Counted from the stretch's first letter, positions 32,423 through 42,771 are shown. The stretch: DNA of 64,000 nt from Chitinimonas taiwanensis DSM 18899 (GCF_900119825.1 NZ_FPKR01000003.1:248001-312000); one strand, 5' to 3'. Numbers and translations: made by a program. The notes: generated by a model not told the origin, from the sequence alone.

Positions 32423-34414
32423 TTACAGGTGGATGCCCTTCATGATCTGCATAAAGGCCATCTGGTCGGCGCTCAGCTCATGCGCGCGCTCGCCTTTCTC
32501 ACCCTTGGCGGCCGAGGAGTCGGGGAACATGCGGTAGGCGGTGTTCATGATGATCTGCGCCACGCGCGGGGCGGCGGCGTGGATGATCTGGCCGAAGATG
32601 CCCAGGCCCGAGGCCACGCGCACCGGTTTGTAGATGACTGCCTGCGCCACCATATCGGCCGCTTCGTCCGGGCTGATGATGAAGGGCATGTTCTTGTAGA
32701 TATCGGTCGGCGCAATCATCGGCGTGCGCACCAGCGGCATATTGATGGTGGTGAAGTAGATACCGCGGTCGGAGAACTCGCTGGCGGCGCAGCGGGTGAA
32801 GGCATCCAGCGCGGCCTTGGACGCCACATAGGCCGAGAAGCGCGGGGAATTGGTCAACACGCCGATGGACGAGATATTGATGATCTGCCCCGATTTACGG
32901 GCGCTCATGCTCGGCAGCAGGGCCAGGGTCAGGCGCAGGCTGCCGAAGTAGTTGAGCTGCATGGTGCGCTCGAAATCATGGAAGCGGTCGTAGCTGTTCT
33001 CCACCGCGCGGCGGATCGAGCGGCCGGCATTATTGATCAGCACATCGATGTGACCATGTTCGGCCAGCACCTTCTGCGCCAGGCCGTCGATGGAGTCGAG
33101 GCTGGCCAGGTCGCAGGAATAGATATGGCAGATGCCGCCATTCGCTTCGATCTCGGCCTTGGTGGCTTCCAGCTTTTCCAGGTCGCGCGCCACAATGATC
33201 ACGCGCGCACCGGCCGCCGCCAGCTTCATCGCGCTGGCCTGGCCGATACCGGAGGAGCCGCCGGTGATCAGCACATTCTTGCCGCGCGAGACGCCGCCCA
33301 AGGTGCGGTCGATGAACAGGTCTGGGTCGAGATGGCGCTCCCAGTAGTCCCACAGCTTCCATGCATAGTCTTCCAGACGCGGCACCTCAATGCCGCTACC
33401 CGCCAGCAGCTTCTGGGTCTGGCGACTGTCGAAACGGGTTGGGTAGGACACGAAGTTCATGATGTCGGGCGGCAGGCCCAGGTCCTTCATCACCGCATCG
33501 CGTACACGCCGCACCGGGGTCAGCGAGGCTAGCGCCTGGCGGATCATGCTCGGGATAAAGCTGAACATGGCCGGGTTGATGCGCACGGTCAGCTTGGGGG
33601 CGTGTGCGGCCTCGGCGAAGATGGCCAGCACCTCGCCCACGCGCCGCGCATCCGGGTCGGTCAGGTGGAAACACTTGCCGTTCTGGCCGCTTAGATGGGC
33701 GAGGTGGTCCATGGCCGCCACCACATAGTCGACCGGCACGATATTGATGCGCCCACCGTCGATGCCGATGGCAGGCATCCACGGTGGCAGGATCTTGCGC
33801 ATCTTCTGCAAGACCTTGAAGAAGTAGTACGGGCCGTCGATCTTATCGATCTCACCGGTCTGGCTGCTGCCCACCACGATGCCAGGTCGGTACACGCGCC
33901 ACGGGCGCTTGCACTCGCGCCGCACAATCGCTTCCGAATCATGCTTGGTGCGGAAATACGGGTGGTTGAGCTTGCCGGCCTCCTCGAACATGTCTTCCGA
34001 GAACACGCCCTCGTAGAGGCCCGCGGCGGCAATCGAGCTGGTGTGGTGGAACACGCCGGCTTCCACCGCCTCGGCGAACTGCACGGCGTGGCGGGTGCCG
34101 TTCACATTCGCTTCCAGCTGCTCCTCGGCCGTGGCTTTCAGGTCATACAGGGCGGCCAGGTGGAAGAAGTGTTTGATCTTGCCCTTCAGCTCGGCCACAT
34201 CCTTCTTGGCAATGCCCAGGGCCGGCTTGCCCAATTCGCCCAGCACCGGGATCACCCGCTCGGCATCCTTGCCCCAGCGCAGCTTGATCTGCTCGAACTT
34301 TTCCAGCGATTCCTTGCGCACCAGCGCATACACCTTGCCCTTGCGCTGCTTGAGCAATGTCTGGACAAGATTGTTACCGATGAAACCGGTTGCGCCGGTC
34401 ACGAAGTAAGTCAT
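32423..34414 (-). CDS. Fatty acyl-CoA reductase (alcohol-forming, two-domain Marinobacter type)
   Basis: 663 residues with two reductase domains. The N-terminal extended SDR domain has TGATGFIG (6-13), FHLAALYD and Tyr153-x3-Lys157, then RPGIVVGSSQTGEIDKIDGPYYFF. The C-terminal classical SDR domain has TGGSSGIG (384-391), NNAG (461-464) and Tyr529-x3-Lys533. The order, size and many segments (VPRLEDYAWKLWDYWERHLDPDLF, RFHDFERTMQLNYFGSLRL, the closing GIHL) match, from memory, the Marinobacter acyl-CoA reductase that makes fatty alcohols directly. It probably supplies fatty alcohol to the divergent wax ester synthase. GAGGAG precedes the ATG. Confidence 0.88.
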   Translation of the reverse strand: MTYFVTGATGFIGNNLVQTLLKQRKGKVYALVRKESLEKFEQIKLRWGKDAERVIPVLGELGKPALGIAKKDVAELKGKIKHFFHLAALYDLKATAEEQLEANVNGTRHAVQFAEAVEAGVFHHTSSIAAAGLYEGVFSEDMFEEAGKLNHPYFRTKHDSEAIVRRECKRPWRVYRPGIVVGSSQTGEIDKIDGPYYFFKVLQKMRKILPPWMPAIGIDGGRINIVPVDYVVAAMDHLAHLSGQNGKCFHLTDPDARRVGEVLAIFAEAAHAPKLTVRINPAMFSFIPSMIRQALASLTPVRRVRDAVMKDLGLPPDIMNFVSYPTRFDSRQTQKLLAGSGIEVPRLEDYAWKLWDYWERHLDPDLFIDRTLGGVSRGKNVLITGGSSGIGQASAMKLAAAGARVIIVARDLEKLEATKAEIEANGGICHIYSCDLASLDSIDGLAQKVLAEHGHIDVLINNAGRSIRRAVENSYDRFHDFERTMQLNYFGSLRLTLALLPSMSARKSGQIINISSIGVLTNSPRFSAYVASKAALDAFTRCAASEFSDRGIYFTTINMPLVRTPMIAPTDIYKNMPFIISPDEAADMVAQAVIYKPVRVASGLGIFGQIIHAAAPRVAQIIMNTAYRMFPDSSAAKGEKGERAHELSADQMAFMQIMKGIHL

Positions 34415-34589
34415 GGGCCCTGCTCCTCGTTGTGATGTGATTCTTTTGCATCAGTTGACGTGCCCGGAAGCCGCGCCAGTGCTGGATTTCCACAATAGCC
34501 TGTGTTCTATAATCCCCCACGGGCACACGTCAAGCGAGCGACCGTCCGGTCGTGCAAAACCACCACAGCTCGGGGCGAGGAAAGTATCT

Positions 34590-36080
34590 ATGTTATTGAA
34601 TCTGTTTGGTTCCGAGCGCGAATCCATGTCGGCGGTCGATACCGCCTGGCTGCGCATGGACAGGCCGACCAATCTGATGGTGATCACCGGCATCATGTTT
34701 TTCGAGGGTGACCTCGATTACCAGCGCCTGGGCCAGGTCATGCAGACCCGGCTTTTGAAATTCAAGCGTTTCAAGCAGCGCGTGGTGCGTTCCGGCACCA
34801 GCGCCAGCTGGGAAGATGACCCCGATTTCGACCTGGCCAACCATCTGCACCGCGTGGCCTTGCCCGGTGCGGCATCCAAGCCCGAACTGGAGACCATGGT
34901 CAATGACCTGATCTCGATCCCGATGGATTTCTCCAAGCCGCTCTGGCAGTTCTATGTGGTGGAAAACTATTGCGGCGGCAGCGTGCTGGTGGCACGCATT
35001 CACCACAGCATCGCCGACGGTATTGCGCTGATTCAGGTGCTGCTCTCGTTGACCGACAAGGAAGAGGACGCGACGGTCGAGAGCGTGCCGAAGAAGGCAC
35101 GCTTCCTGGCTGGAGAGCGCGAGCCGGATGATCCCTTTATGCGGCTCTACAAGCCGGTAGCCAAGGTCTATGCCGGCATGCTGAAGAGCTATGCCAAAGT
35201 GCTGGGCACCAGCTATGGGCTGATGACCAATCCGACCAAGCTGGCCGAACTGACCCAGACCGGCATGGGCCTTGGACAGGGCCTGGCCAAGATGGCCACC
35301 ATGCCGGCCGATCCGCGCACCAAGTTCAAGGGCAAGCTGTCCACCACCAAGCGCATCGCCTGGTCCGAATCGCTACCGCTGCCCGAGGTCAAGCATGTGG
35401 GCAAGGCGCTCGGTTGCTCGATCAACGATGTGCTGCTGTCCTGTGTGGCCGGCGCGCTGCGCGCCTATCTGGTCGAGCGTGGCGAGCAGGTGGATGGGTT
35501 GACCATACGCGCCTCGGTACCGGTCAATCTGCGTCCCGAGAACAAGCTCGACAAGCTCGGCAACTACTTCGGCCTGGTCTTCCTGCCGCTGCCGATCGGG
35601 GTCGCCAATCCGATCGAGCGTGTCTACGAGGTCAAGCGGCGCATGGAGGAGATCAAGGGCGGCTACGACGCCATCATCACCCTTGGTCTGCTCAGCGTGG
35701 TCGGGTCGCTGCCGAATATGGTCGAGCAGCCGGCCATCGAATTCTTCAGCACCAAGTCCACCGCGGTGATGACCAATGTGCCGGGGCCGAAGGAGCCGAT
35801 CTTCATGGCCGGCGCCAAGGTGCAGGATCTGCAGTTCTGGGTGCCGCAGTCGGGTGAGATCGGCATGGGCGTGTCCATCCTCAGCTACAACGACCGGGTC
35901 AACTTCGGGGTGATGACCGACAAGAAGCTGGTGCCCGATCCGCAGACCATCATTGCCCGCTTTGGCAGCGAGTTCGAAAAGCTGGTGCTGGCCACGCTGA
36001 TGCACACGCTGGATGGCCCGCCCGACCCTGAGCTGGCCGAGCTGCACCTAGCCATGCTGCGCATGCAAAGCACGCCTTAG
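34590..36080 (+). CDS. Wax ester synthase / diacylglycerol acyltransferase (WS/DGAT)
   Basis: 496 residues from the ATG at 34590, with GAGGAAAG upstream. The acyltransferase active site HHSIADG is at residues 138-144 (ARIHHSIADGIAL). Other family marks are SAVDTAWLRMDRPTNLM, PLWQFYVVE, the structural ND motif in GCSINDVLLSCVAGALR and the late MTNVPGP. The enzyme esterifies acyl-CoA to fatty alcohol or diacylglycerol to give wax esters or triacylglycerol. It is divergent, 175 bases away, from the acyl-CoA reductase that makes its alcohol substrate. Confidence 0.93.
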   Translation: MLLNLFGSERESMSAVDTAWLRMDRPTNLMVITGIMFFEGDLDYQRLGQVMQTRLLKFKRFKQRVVRSGTSASWEDDPDFDLANHLHRVALPGAASKPELETMVNDLISIPMDFSKPLWQFYVVENYCGGSVLVARIHHSIADGIALIQVLLSLTDKEEDATVESVPKKARFLAGEREPDDPFMRLYKPVAKVYAGMLKSYAKVLGTSYGLMTNPTKLAELTQTGMGLGQGLAKMATMPADPRTKFKGKLSTTKRIAWSESLPLPEVKHVGKALGCSINDVLLSCVAGALRAYLVERGEQVDGLTIRASVPVNLRPENKLDKLGNYFGLVFLPLPIGVANPIERVYEVKRRMEEIKGGYDAIITLGLLSVVGSLPNMVEQPAIEFFSTKSTAVMTNVPGPKEPIFMAGAKVQDLQFWVPQSGEIGMGVSILSYNDRVNFGVMTDKKLVPDPQTIIARFGSEFEKLVLATLMHTLDGPPDPELAELHLAMLRMQSTP

Positions 36081-36093
36081 CCGCGCGAGACAA

Positions 36094-36129
36094 GTGCAAT
36101 GCCCAGCTGCTAATCTGCGGGCATTGCAC
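36094..36129. repeat. Hairpin without T tract after the wax ester synthase gene
   Basis: GTGCAATGCCC (36094-36104) and GGGCATTGCAC (36119-36129) form a perfect 11-base stem with a 14-base loop. There is no T run, so it is not a classic terminator. It may be an mRNA 3' end structure. Confidence 0.5.
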
Positions 36130-36303
36130 GGCGCCAAACCCGGCGCCTTTCCCTGGCAGCATCCCCTGCCACCTAGCCGCCACACCCTGGCACTACGTTT
36201 ACTTGCCTATACCAGTACGGTCGGCCTGGGCCGTTTGCGCGCTGTACCTGTCGTGCACGTCAATTGTTTGCCACCGTACGGGTCTAACCTGCCGGAGTAG
36301 CCC

Positions 36304-37455
36304 ATGTTTTCTGAACGCATTTCCCGTCTGCAAGGCTCGCTGGTGCGCGAGATTCTCGCCGTCGCCAACCAGCCGGACATGATTTCCTTCGCCGGCGGCC
36401 TGCCCGCCGCCCAAGCTATGCCCAAGCTCGATTTCACCGAGCTGCCTGCCGGCCTGAGCCAATACGGCCCGAGCGAGGGCGAGGCCTGGTTGCGTGAGGC
36501 CGTGGCGGCCGAGATGAGTAAGAACGGTGTGCCGGTCACGGCCAGCGATATCCTGATCCTGACCGGCTCGCAGCAGGGCCTGGATCTGGCCGCCAAGCTG
36601 TTTGTCGATCAGGACACCCCGGTCCTGGTGGAAGCGCCGACCTTCCTGGCCGCCGTGCAGTGTTTCAGCCTGTTTGGCGCACGTTTCATCGAAGTGGGCC
36701 TGACCCCGAACGGCCCCGATCTGGAACAGCTGGAGCGCAAGCTGCGCGAGGAAAAGCCGCGCTTTGCCTACCTGATCCCGACCTTCCAGAACCCGTCCGG
36801 CGTCTGCTACGACGAAGCGACACGCCAGCGCGTGGCCGAGCTGTTCGATGAGCACAATGTGGTGCTGCTGGAAGATGAGCCCTACCGCGAGCTGGTATAC
36901 GACAAGTGCGACCGTGCCCCGATCTGCGCGCGTCTGAAGACCGCGCCGTGGATCCATTTCGGCACCTTCTCCAAGACCGCCATCCCCGGCCTGCGCGTCG
37001 CCTATCTGGCCTGCCACCCGAGCCTGATGCCGCATCTGTACAAGCTCAAGCAGGCGGCCGACCTGCATACAAACCGCCAGGGCCAGTGGGCGATGCACCA
37101 GCTGCTGACCTCGAGCGACTACCCCGCGCATATCGCGCGCCTGCGTGATTACTATCACCAGAAGCGCGACATCATGGCGGCGGCGCTGGACAAGCATTTC
37201 CACGACCTGGCCGACTGGACCATTCCGCCCGGCGGCCTGTTCTTCTGGCTCAAGCTCAAAGCCGATATCGACAGTTATGGCCTGCTGGAACCGGCGCTGG
37301 CGCGCAAGGTGGCGTTTATGCCCGGCAAGCCCTTCTATGCCACCGAGCGGGTATCGAATGAGCTGCGCCTGAACTTCAGCCATGCCTCGCCCGAGAAGAT
37401 CGAGGAAGGCATCCGCACCCTGGCCGAGGTGATCCGTGCCCATCTGCCGGCTTGA
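36304..37455 (+). CDS. Class I PLP-dependent aminotransferase (LysN/2-aminoadipate type)
   Basis: 383 residues. The features are those of stand-alone MocR-like/LysN aminotransferases: ISFAGGLPAAQAMP at the N-terminus, LTGSQQGLDLAAKLF, PTFQNPSGVCY, and the Schiff-base Lys in FGTFSKTAIPGLRVAY. The C-terminal IPPGGLFFWLKL and NELRLNFSHAS complete the fold. Relatives transaminate 2-aminoadipate or other bulky amino acids; the specific substrate is unclear. A single-gene unit, ending at a strong terminator. Confidence 0.88.
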   Translation: MFSERISRLQGSLVREILAVANQPDMISFAGGLPAAQAMPKLDFTELPAGLSQYGPSEGEAWLREAVAAEMSKNGVPVTASDILILTGSQQGLDLAAKLFVDQDTPVLVEAPTFLAAVQCFSLFGARFIEVGLTPNGPDLEQLERKLREEKPRFAYLIPTFQNPSGVCYDEATRQRVAELFDEHNVVLLEDEPYRELVYDKCDRAPICARLKTAPWIHFGTFSKTAIPGLRVAYLACHPSLMPHLYKLKQAADLHTNRQGQWAMHQLLTSSDYPAHIARLRDYYHQKRDIMAAALDKHFHDLADWTIPPGGLFFWLKLKADIDSYGLLEPALARKVAFMPGKPFYATERVSNELRLNFSHASPEKIEEGIRTLAEVIRAHLPA

Positions 37456-37467
37456 CTGGCTGTGCTG

Positions 37468-37496
37468 AAAAAAGGCCGCTTGATGCGGCCTTTTTT
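37468..37496. terminator. Bidirectional terminator
   Basis: AAAAAAGGCCGC / GCGGCCTTTTTT stem with a TTGAT loop. Confidence 0.88.
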
Positions 37497-37512
37497 GTGT
37501 GGCGAGCGCGCT

Positions 37513-39828
37513 TCAGCCCTGCCGTGCCCATTGCTCCATTTCGTCGGCATTGCGCAGCAGGGCCTGGACCGCGCGTTCGAACAGCGGCTCGCTTTCTACG
37601 AAGCGCACATGCCCGAGGGCCAGCAGGCGGCGGAATAACTGCACGCTCAGCGCGGCGGGCTTGTCCAGATTGGCAATGGTCAGCAAGAGGCTGGCCGCGC
37701 GCGGGCTGATCCAGTTCAGACGCGCACGGCGCGCGCTGCCGCCGAAGGCGATATCCACCAGCACACCGGTTTTCAGCTGCTCGAGCACGCGGGCCTTGAG
37801 TGCCTCGGCCAGTGCCTCGTCGCGCGGTGCGCCCGCTTCGGGCAGGGCCAGCGCATCGAACTGCGCATCCAGCAGCTCCAGCCCGCCCTCCAGCGCCTCG
37901 GCCGCTTCGGCCACGAAGCCAGCTGCCAGGCCGGCCGGGTAATCGGGCGCGGCACCCGTGGCCTCGCTACCCAGCATGAAGTCGGCAAAGCGCGCCTCAA
38001 GCTCAGCCAGACTGGCGCCAGCGCGCGTATGGCCCTCCTTCAGGGCTTCCAGATGCGCGGCCACCAGCCAGTCGAGGAAGTCTTGCTGCTCCGCATCGTT
38101 GAGCCTGGCCTGGGCCAGGTGGCGTGAGAGCAGGTTCACCAGCTCGGGCAGGCGCTTGAGCATCTGCATGCGTTCGCCATTGCTGGTCTTGGGCTGCACG
38201 CTCCACACCAGCACGGGTACCAGCTGGCGACAGCTGCGTGCCTGAGCTGCGTCATCGCGCCCAACCCGCTCGATGGCTAGCGGCCAGGTCGCCAGCAGGA
38301 AGTGCTCGAGCCGGGCTGGCAGCGTCAGGCCATCCAGCGCGGCGCGCATGGCGGCCATTGCGTGCAGATAGTGGGCGCTGCGCTCTTCCGCGCTGCTGAG
38401 CGCGGCGGCCGCCTGCACCATGCGCGGGTCGTCGTGCTGCATGGTGCGGCGCAGATAGTCTTCCAGCTCCGCCAAGAGGCGCTCGAACAGCGCGACATCG
38501 CTATGCGGGGCGCCGACGGCCTGCTCGACCAGATGCCGGATTGCCTCGCCCAGTCCGTCCGAGAGCGGATCATCCGCGCTGAGCGCGATGGCCACCGAGC
38601 CGATGCGGTTGAACAGCTGGCGCGCCGGGTGCTGGCGTTCGGCAAACAGGGTCGGGTCGAACAGACCGAGCTTGAGCAGCTGGAACTGCAGACGGCCGAG
38701 CTGGCTGCGCACGCTGCTGGGCAGCTTGCCATCGTGCAGCATGAACTCGAACAGCATGGCCACCACATCCACCACCATGCGTTCGCTCGGCTCGCGTGCC
38801 TGGCTGGACAGACGCGCACGGTGTTCGAGGATATGGTTGCGCAGATCGCTAGCATCGGCCTGGCCGGCGACCGATTGCTCAAGCTCTGCAATGCTGCTGG
38901 CCAGCACGGTGCTGCCCGCATAGGTGGTGAACGGCGCCTGGCCGGTCTGGCCGCCGGGGCGCTGGCCGAACAGCTCGCGCAGCAGCTGGCCGGCATTCAG
39001 CTGGCTGTCCAGCCAGTGCGGCGGTTCGCTCTGCGCGATGGCCTGGCGCGCGGCATCCGGGCTGGTCTTCATCTGTATCCAGCGCAGCAGCAGATCGCTG
39101 CGCGGCAGGTGGCGGCCCTGCGCATGCAGGGTGGCAGGTAGGGCTGGGCTGGCGGCATGCGGCGGTGGGGCCGGGCTATCGGCTTGGCGGCGGATCTGCA
39201 AAGGGAGTTCGACCGGGATCGCATGGGCCGCCAGGAGCGCATTCAGCCCCTGGTAGAGGGCCGCCACTTGGCTGGCCAGCGCCTGATTGGCCGCCTTCTT
39301 CAGCGCACTGCCTATCTCGCCCTGCAGATTCAGCGTGTCGATGCCGAGCGCCAGGCTGCCGCACAGCACATAGGGGCGGAAGGGGTTCTCGCGTTCGCTG
39401 CCTTCGGGCTGGTGATACAGATTGGCGATGCGCGCATTCAGCTCGTTCAGCGCTTCGCCGGCCGCGCTGCGGAATTGTGCGATCTGCCGCTCCAGCGCCA
39501 GCTCCTGCTCGACTTCGGCCAGGGCCTGCAGGCTCAGATTATGACCGGCGGCCTGGGCGAAGCTGGGCTTGTCGCGCCGGAAGGCAGTCTGCAGGCCGCG
39601 CTCGAGCAGCCTTTGCAGCTGCTCGAACCAGGCCTGGCGCAATTCGGCATCGAAGGCCAGCCAGGCCGCACGCGCATCAAGCAGGACCGTCGCGGCGGGC
39701 GAGCCGCCCAGCCTATCCGCCTGCGCCAACAAGCCATCGGCCACCGTGCGCAGCAGCGCGGGCCAGGCTTGCTGGAGCTGGTCCAGCAGGGCGGCTTGCA
39801 AGTCACGCAGAATCTCGGTGCGCATCAT
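37513..39828 (-). CDS. DUF1631 family protein
   Basis: 771 residues, nearly all predicted helix, rich in Leu, Ala and Gln. The central segment KLPSSVRSQLGRLQFQLLKLGLFDPTLFAERQHPARQLFNRIG is the hallmark of DUF1631 proteins. The N-terminal part has a Pro-rich linker (about residues 214-235). There is no membrane segment. The function is unknown in the family. The C-terminal ~120 residues (GVLVDIAFGGSARRARLNWISPRAASLLLT) resemble a PilZ-like strand pattern, but the c-di-GMP arginine/serine motifs are not clear. Confidence 0.8.
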   Translation of the reverse strand: MMRTEILRDLQAALLDQLQQAWPALLRTVADGLLAQADRLGGSPAATVLLDARAAWLAFDAELRQAWFEQLQRLLERGLQTAFRRDKPSFAQAAGHNLSLQALAEVEQELALERQIAQFRSAAGEALNELNARIANLYHQPEGSERENPFRPYVLCGSLALGIDTLNLQGEIGSALKKAANQALASQVAALYQGLNALLAAHAIPVELPLQIRRQADSPAPPPHAASPALPATLHAQGRHLPRSDLLLRWIQMKTSPDAARQAIAQSEPPHWLDSQLNAGQLLRELFGQRPGGQTGQAPFTTYAGSTVLASSIAELEQSVAGQADASDLRNHILEHRARLSSQAREPSERMVVDVVAMLFEFMLHDGKLPSSVRSQLGRLQFQLLKLGLFDPTLFAERQHPARQLFNRIGSVAIALSADDPLSDGLGEAIRHLVEQAVGAPHSDVALFERLLAELEDYLRRTMQHDDPRMVQAAAALSSAEERSAHYLHAMAAMRAALDGLTLPARLEHFLLATWPLAIERVGRDDAAQARSCRQLVPVLVWSVQPKTSNGERMQMLKRLPELVNLLSRHLAQARLNDAEQQDFLDWLVAAHLEALKEGHTRAGASLAELEARFADFMLGSEATGAAPDYPAGLAAGFVAEAAEALEGGLELLDAQFDALALPEAGAPRDEALAEALKARVLEQLKTGVLVDIAFGGSARRARLNWISPRAASLLLTIANLDKPAALSVQLFRRLLALGHVRFVESEPLFERAVQALLRNADEMEQWARQG

Positions 39829-39910
39829 GGCCTGACCAGCTTGGGAGCGGGGTCGGGCATCGCCGCCCGGCCGGATCGGAAAGCCTGCTCAGCAAGGCTG
39901 AGCAGCAGCC

Positions 39911-40693
39911 CTAGTCGTCGCTGAGCTCGGACTTGGCGAAGGCGACGTCCAGCGTCTCCATTGCATCGCGCGGCTCGCATTCGGCCGCCGCCTCGTACAG
40001 CTTGGTGGCGTCCTTGACCTTCTTGTTGCCATACAGGGTCAACAGGCCGTTGCCGTACTCGATGCGCGCAATGGCCGAGTGGGGGATCAGCTCGAGCGCC
40101 TTCTCGTAATGGGCTTCCGCCGCATCCTTGGATACCCCATAGGTCAGCGAGCCGACCATACTGCCGACCTTGCCGATGATCTCGGCATGATAGGCGCCGA
40201 GGGCAATATGGGCTTCCGCATGTTCGGGTGCCAGGGCCAGGGTCTTGTCGAGGCTGGCCTTGCACTTGCCGGCAATGCCTTGGGCCAGCGCCTTGGCAAT
40301 CGAGATCGCCTGGCTGTAGCGACCCAGCGCATAGGCATGCTGGTAATGGGCATTGATATTGTTCGGGTTCTCCTTGGCCGCTACTTCGGCGCGGTCGGCC
40401 ACTTCCTCGAACAATTCCTTCTTGGCGTCCTCATCCTCGACCAGATAGGTGGCATAGATGCTCTGCGCCTTGTTGGCGGCATTCATGCCCGAGGCGGTTT
40501 CCGCCTTCAGACCGAGCGCCACAGCGGTCTGGAAGTCACCACGGTGATAGGCGCGCCAGGCTTCCTGGCTGGCCTCGTCTTCCGGCCAGGGCTCCTGGTC
40601 GCCCGCATGCAGGCGTTCCCAGGCTTGCCAGAGCTTGTCGCCGCCATAACTGAGTGCGCTTGCGTCGTGGGGGAAGGGGGTCCATGTGCTCAT
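39911..40693 (-). CDS. TPR-like protein of unknown function
   Basis: 260 residues from the ATG at 40693, supported by GGAGA five bases upstream. Helical repeats of TPR type are visible (HRGDFQTAVALGLKAE, NNINAHYQHAYALGRYSQAISIAKALAQG, EHAEAHIALGAYHAEIIGK, DAAEAHYEKALELIPHSAIARIEYGNGLL). There is no signal peptide. It lies 82 bases from the DUF1631 gene on the same strand, so they may be co-transcribed. Probably a protein-interaction module. Confidence 0.75.
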   Translation of the reverse strand: MSTWTPFPHDASALSYGGDKLWQAWERLHAGDQEPWPEDEASQEAWRAYHRGDFQTAVALGLKAETASGMNAANKAQSIYATYLVEDEDAKKELFEEVADRAEVAAKENPNNINAHYQHAYALGRYSQAISIAKALAQGIAGKCKASLDKTLALAPEHAEAHIALGAYHAEIIGKVGSMVGSLTYGVSKDAAEAHYEKALELIPHSAIARIEYGNGLLTLYGNKKVKDATKLYEAAAECEPRDAMETLDVAFAKSELSDD

Positions 40694-40839
40694 GCTTGTC
40701 TCCGCGTGGTGTATGCGCGACCGGCGGAGCACGGCTGCTGGCGTGGCCTGTGCTCCACCAGCGGCTTGTTTGGCTGGCCCGGGCATTATAGACAGGCGCA
40801 TCGCGCTGCCTGCTATTTGCCCTGTGGCCACGCGGCGCT

Positions 40840-42771
40840 TTAGAGACGGAAGCGTTGCAAAGTCGTATTCAGGTTCAAGGCCACCTGATGCATTTCCTCG
40901 GCCTCCTGGGCCGCCTCGCGCGAGGCGGCTTCGTTCTGGCTGATCATGGCGGTGACACGCTCGACATTGACGGCAATCTCATTGCTGGCCTGGCTCTGCT
41001 CGCGCAGCGCGGTATTGATCTCGGCGCTGACACGCAAGACATCGGCCGAAGCCACTTCGATCTGCTTGATCGCCTCGCCGGCCTGGTGGGCGAGTTCCAC
41101 GCCCTGGCTGACCCTTTGCTGGGTGCGCTGCATGGTCTGGGCGGTATCCTGGGTGCCGGCCTGGATGGCCGAGATGGTGCTGGCGATCTCGCGCGTCGAT
41201 TGCGCGGTGCGTTCGGCCAGCTTGCGTACCTCGTCGGCCACCACGGCAAAGCCGCGGCCCTGCTCACCGGCGCGCGCCGCCTCGATGGCGGCATTCAGGG
41301 CGAGCAGATTGGTCTGCTCGGCCACTTCCTTGATCACCTGCACCACCTTGAAGATATCGGCGGTCTGACCGGACAGTGCGTCGATGACCTGGGCGGTCTC
41401 ATCCACCTGGCCGGCGATGCCGCGGATTTCCGTCACGGTCTGCTCGATTACCTGCTCGCCCTGCACCGAAAGCTGGGCGCTTTGCTCGGTGGCCTGCAGC
41501 GCCGCCTGGGCATTGTCGGTAATGTGATTGATGCTGATGCTCAGCTCTTCGAGCGCCGCTGCCATGGTGGTAGTGGCATCGCTCTGGCGCGCCGAACCAT
41601 CGGCAATCTGGCGCGAGGTGGACTTGAAGCGCTCGGCGATTTCATTCACCTGCACGGCCTCGCCCTGGATTTCGCTGACCATATTGCGCAAGGAAGCCTG
41701 CATGCGCGCCATGGCGGCCAGCATGCTGCCCGGCGGGGCCTGCTCGGCTGCCAATGGCTGGGACAGATCGCCGTCGGCAATCGCCTGCGCGGCACGCACG
41801 GCGGTGCTCGGTTCGCCGCCTATCGGGGTCAGCACCAGCTTCTTCAACAGGCCCAGCAAGACGGCCAGCAGCACGGCCGCCAGCAGCAGGCCGCCGACAA
41901 AGATCATGATCGCCGGCCCGCGCGCCGCCTGGTCGGCTTCGGCAAGCGGGTAGGTGGCGACCAGCTTGAAGTTCCATTCCGGGAAGGGCAGTTCCTGGCG
42001 TACCCAGTCGGCCGGCGCATTGTCGACGATGCGCTGGGCGCTCGCCTCGTCCTGACTCTTGGAGTGGAAGCGTACCTTGCCCTTATCGTCCACTACGGCC
42101 ACAAAGCCGCTTTGCAGCAGGCTGGCGCGGCCTACCGTGGCTTCCAGCGCCTGCAGGTCGACCTTGTAGCCGACATACCAGATGCCGACCCCATTGCCTG
42201 TGGCGTCCTTGATCGGCTCATAGGCGGTCAGATAGGGCGCACCGAGGATGTCCACCTGGCCGTAGAAGGGTTGGCCCTGCTGGATGGCGGCAATTGCGCG
42301 ACCCTTGGGATCGAGCACGGTGCCGATCGCGCGTGCGCCGTCCTTCTTCACCGTGGTGGAGATGCGCACATAGTCGCTGCCCGATTTGCTGAACAGGGTG
42401 GCGGTGCCGCCCATGATGTCGACCACCCCATCGACCAGCTCGAATTGATTGGCCTGGGGCGCGCCACCCAGCAAGAGCTCGGGCACCGAGCGGTCTTTCA
42501 CGCTGACCGCTTCACCGGCCGTGGCCGGACCGGCCGCCGCGCCGCGCGAGGTCAGCAGCTTGATCGAGGCCTTGACGCGTGCCTGCACCTGCTGGTCGAT
42601 CAGGCTCAGCTGGTCGACCAGATTGCGCAGCTGCAGCTGGGCCTGCTCGTCGACCTGGCTGTGGATACGGCGGCTCTCGCTGCTGGCATACAGCAGTGCG
42701 CCCCCCAAAATCAGCGGCAGCAGCACAAAAGAAATGGCCGCGATCACGCGGCCCTGCAGGGTGGAAAACAT
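40840..42771 (-). CDS. Methyl-accepting chemotaxis protein with Cache_3-Cache_2-type sensor
   Basis: 643 residues. TM1 is at about 9-29 and TM2 at about 287-309, enclosing a ~255-residue periplasmic sensor. The sensor has the Cache_3/Cache_2 pattern: [52 protein letters not shown], then [17 protein letters not shown]-like segment and the signalling tip [40 protein letters not shown] follow. No C-terminal CheR-docking pentapeptide is seen (it ends FRL). The ligand is probably an organic acid or amine, inferred from the sensor class only. Confidence 0.92.
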   Translation of the reverse strand: MFSTLQGRVIAAISFVLLPLILGGALLYASSESRRIHSQVDEQAQLQLRNLVDQLSLIDQQVQARVKASIKLLTSRGAAAGPATAGEAVSVKDRSVPELLLGGAPQANQFELVDGVVDIMGGTATLFSKSGSDYVRISTTVKKDGARAIGTVLDPKGRAIAAIQQGQPFYGQVDILGAPYLTAYEPIKDATGNGVGIWYVGYKVDLQALEATVGRASLLQSGFVAVVDDKGKVRFHSKSQDEASAQRIVDNAPADWVRQELPFPEWNFKLVATYPLAEADQAARGPAIMIFVGGLLLAAVLLAVLLGLLKKLVLTPIGGEPSTAVRAAQAIADGDLSQPLAAEQAPPGSMLAAMARMQASLRNMVSEIQGEAVQVNEIAERFKSTSRQIADGSARQSDATTTMAAALEELSISINHITDNAQAALQATEQSAQLSVQGEQVIEQTVTEIRGIAGQVDETAQVIDALSGQTADIFKVVQVIKEVAEQTNLLALNAAIEAARAGEQGRGFAVVADEVRKLAERTAQSTREIASTISAIQAGTQDTAQTMQRTQQRVSQGVELAHQAGEAIKQIEVASADVLRVSAEINTALREQSQASNEIAVNVERVTAMISQNEAASREAAQEAEEMHQVALNLNTTLQRFRL

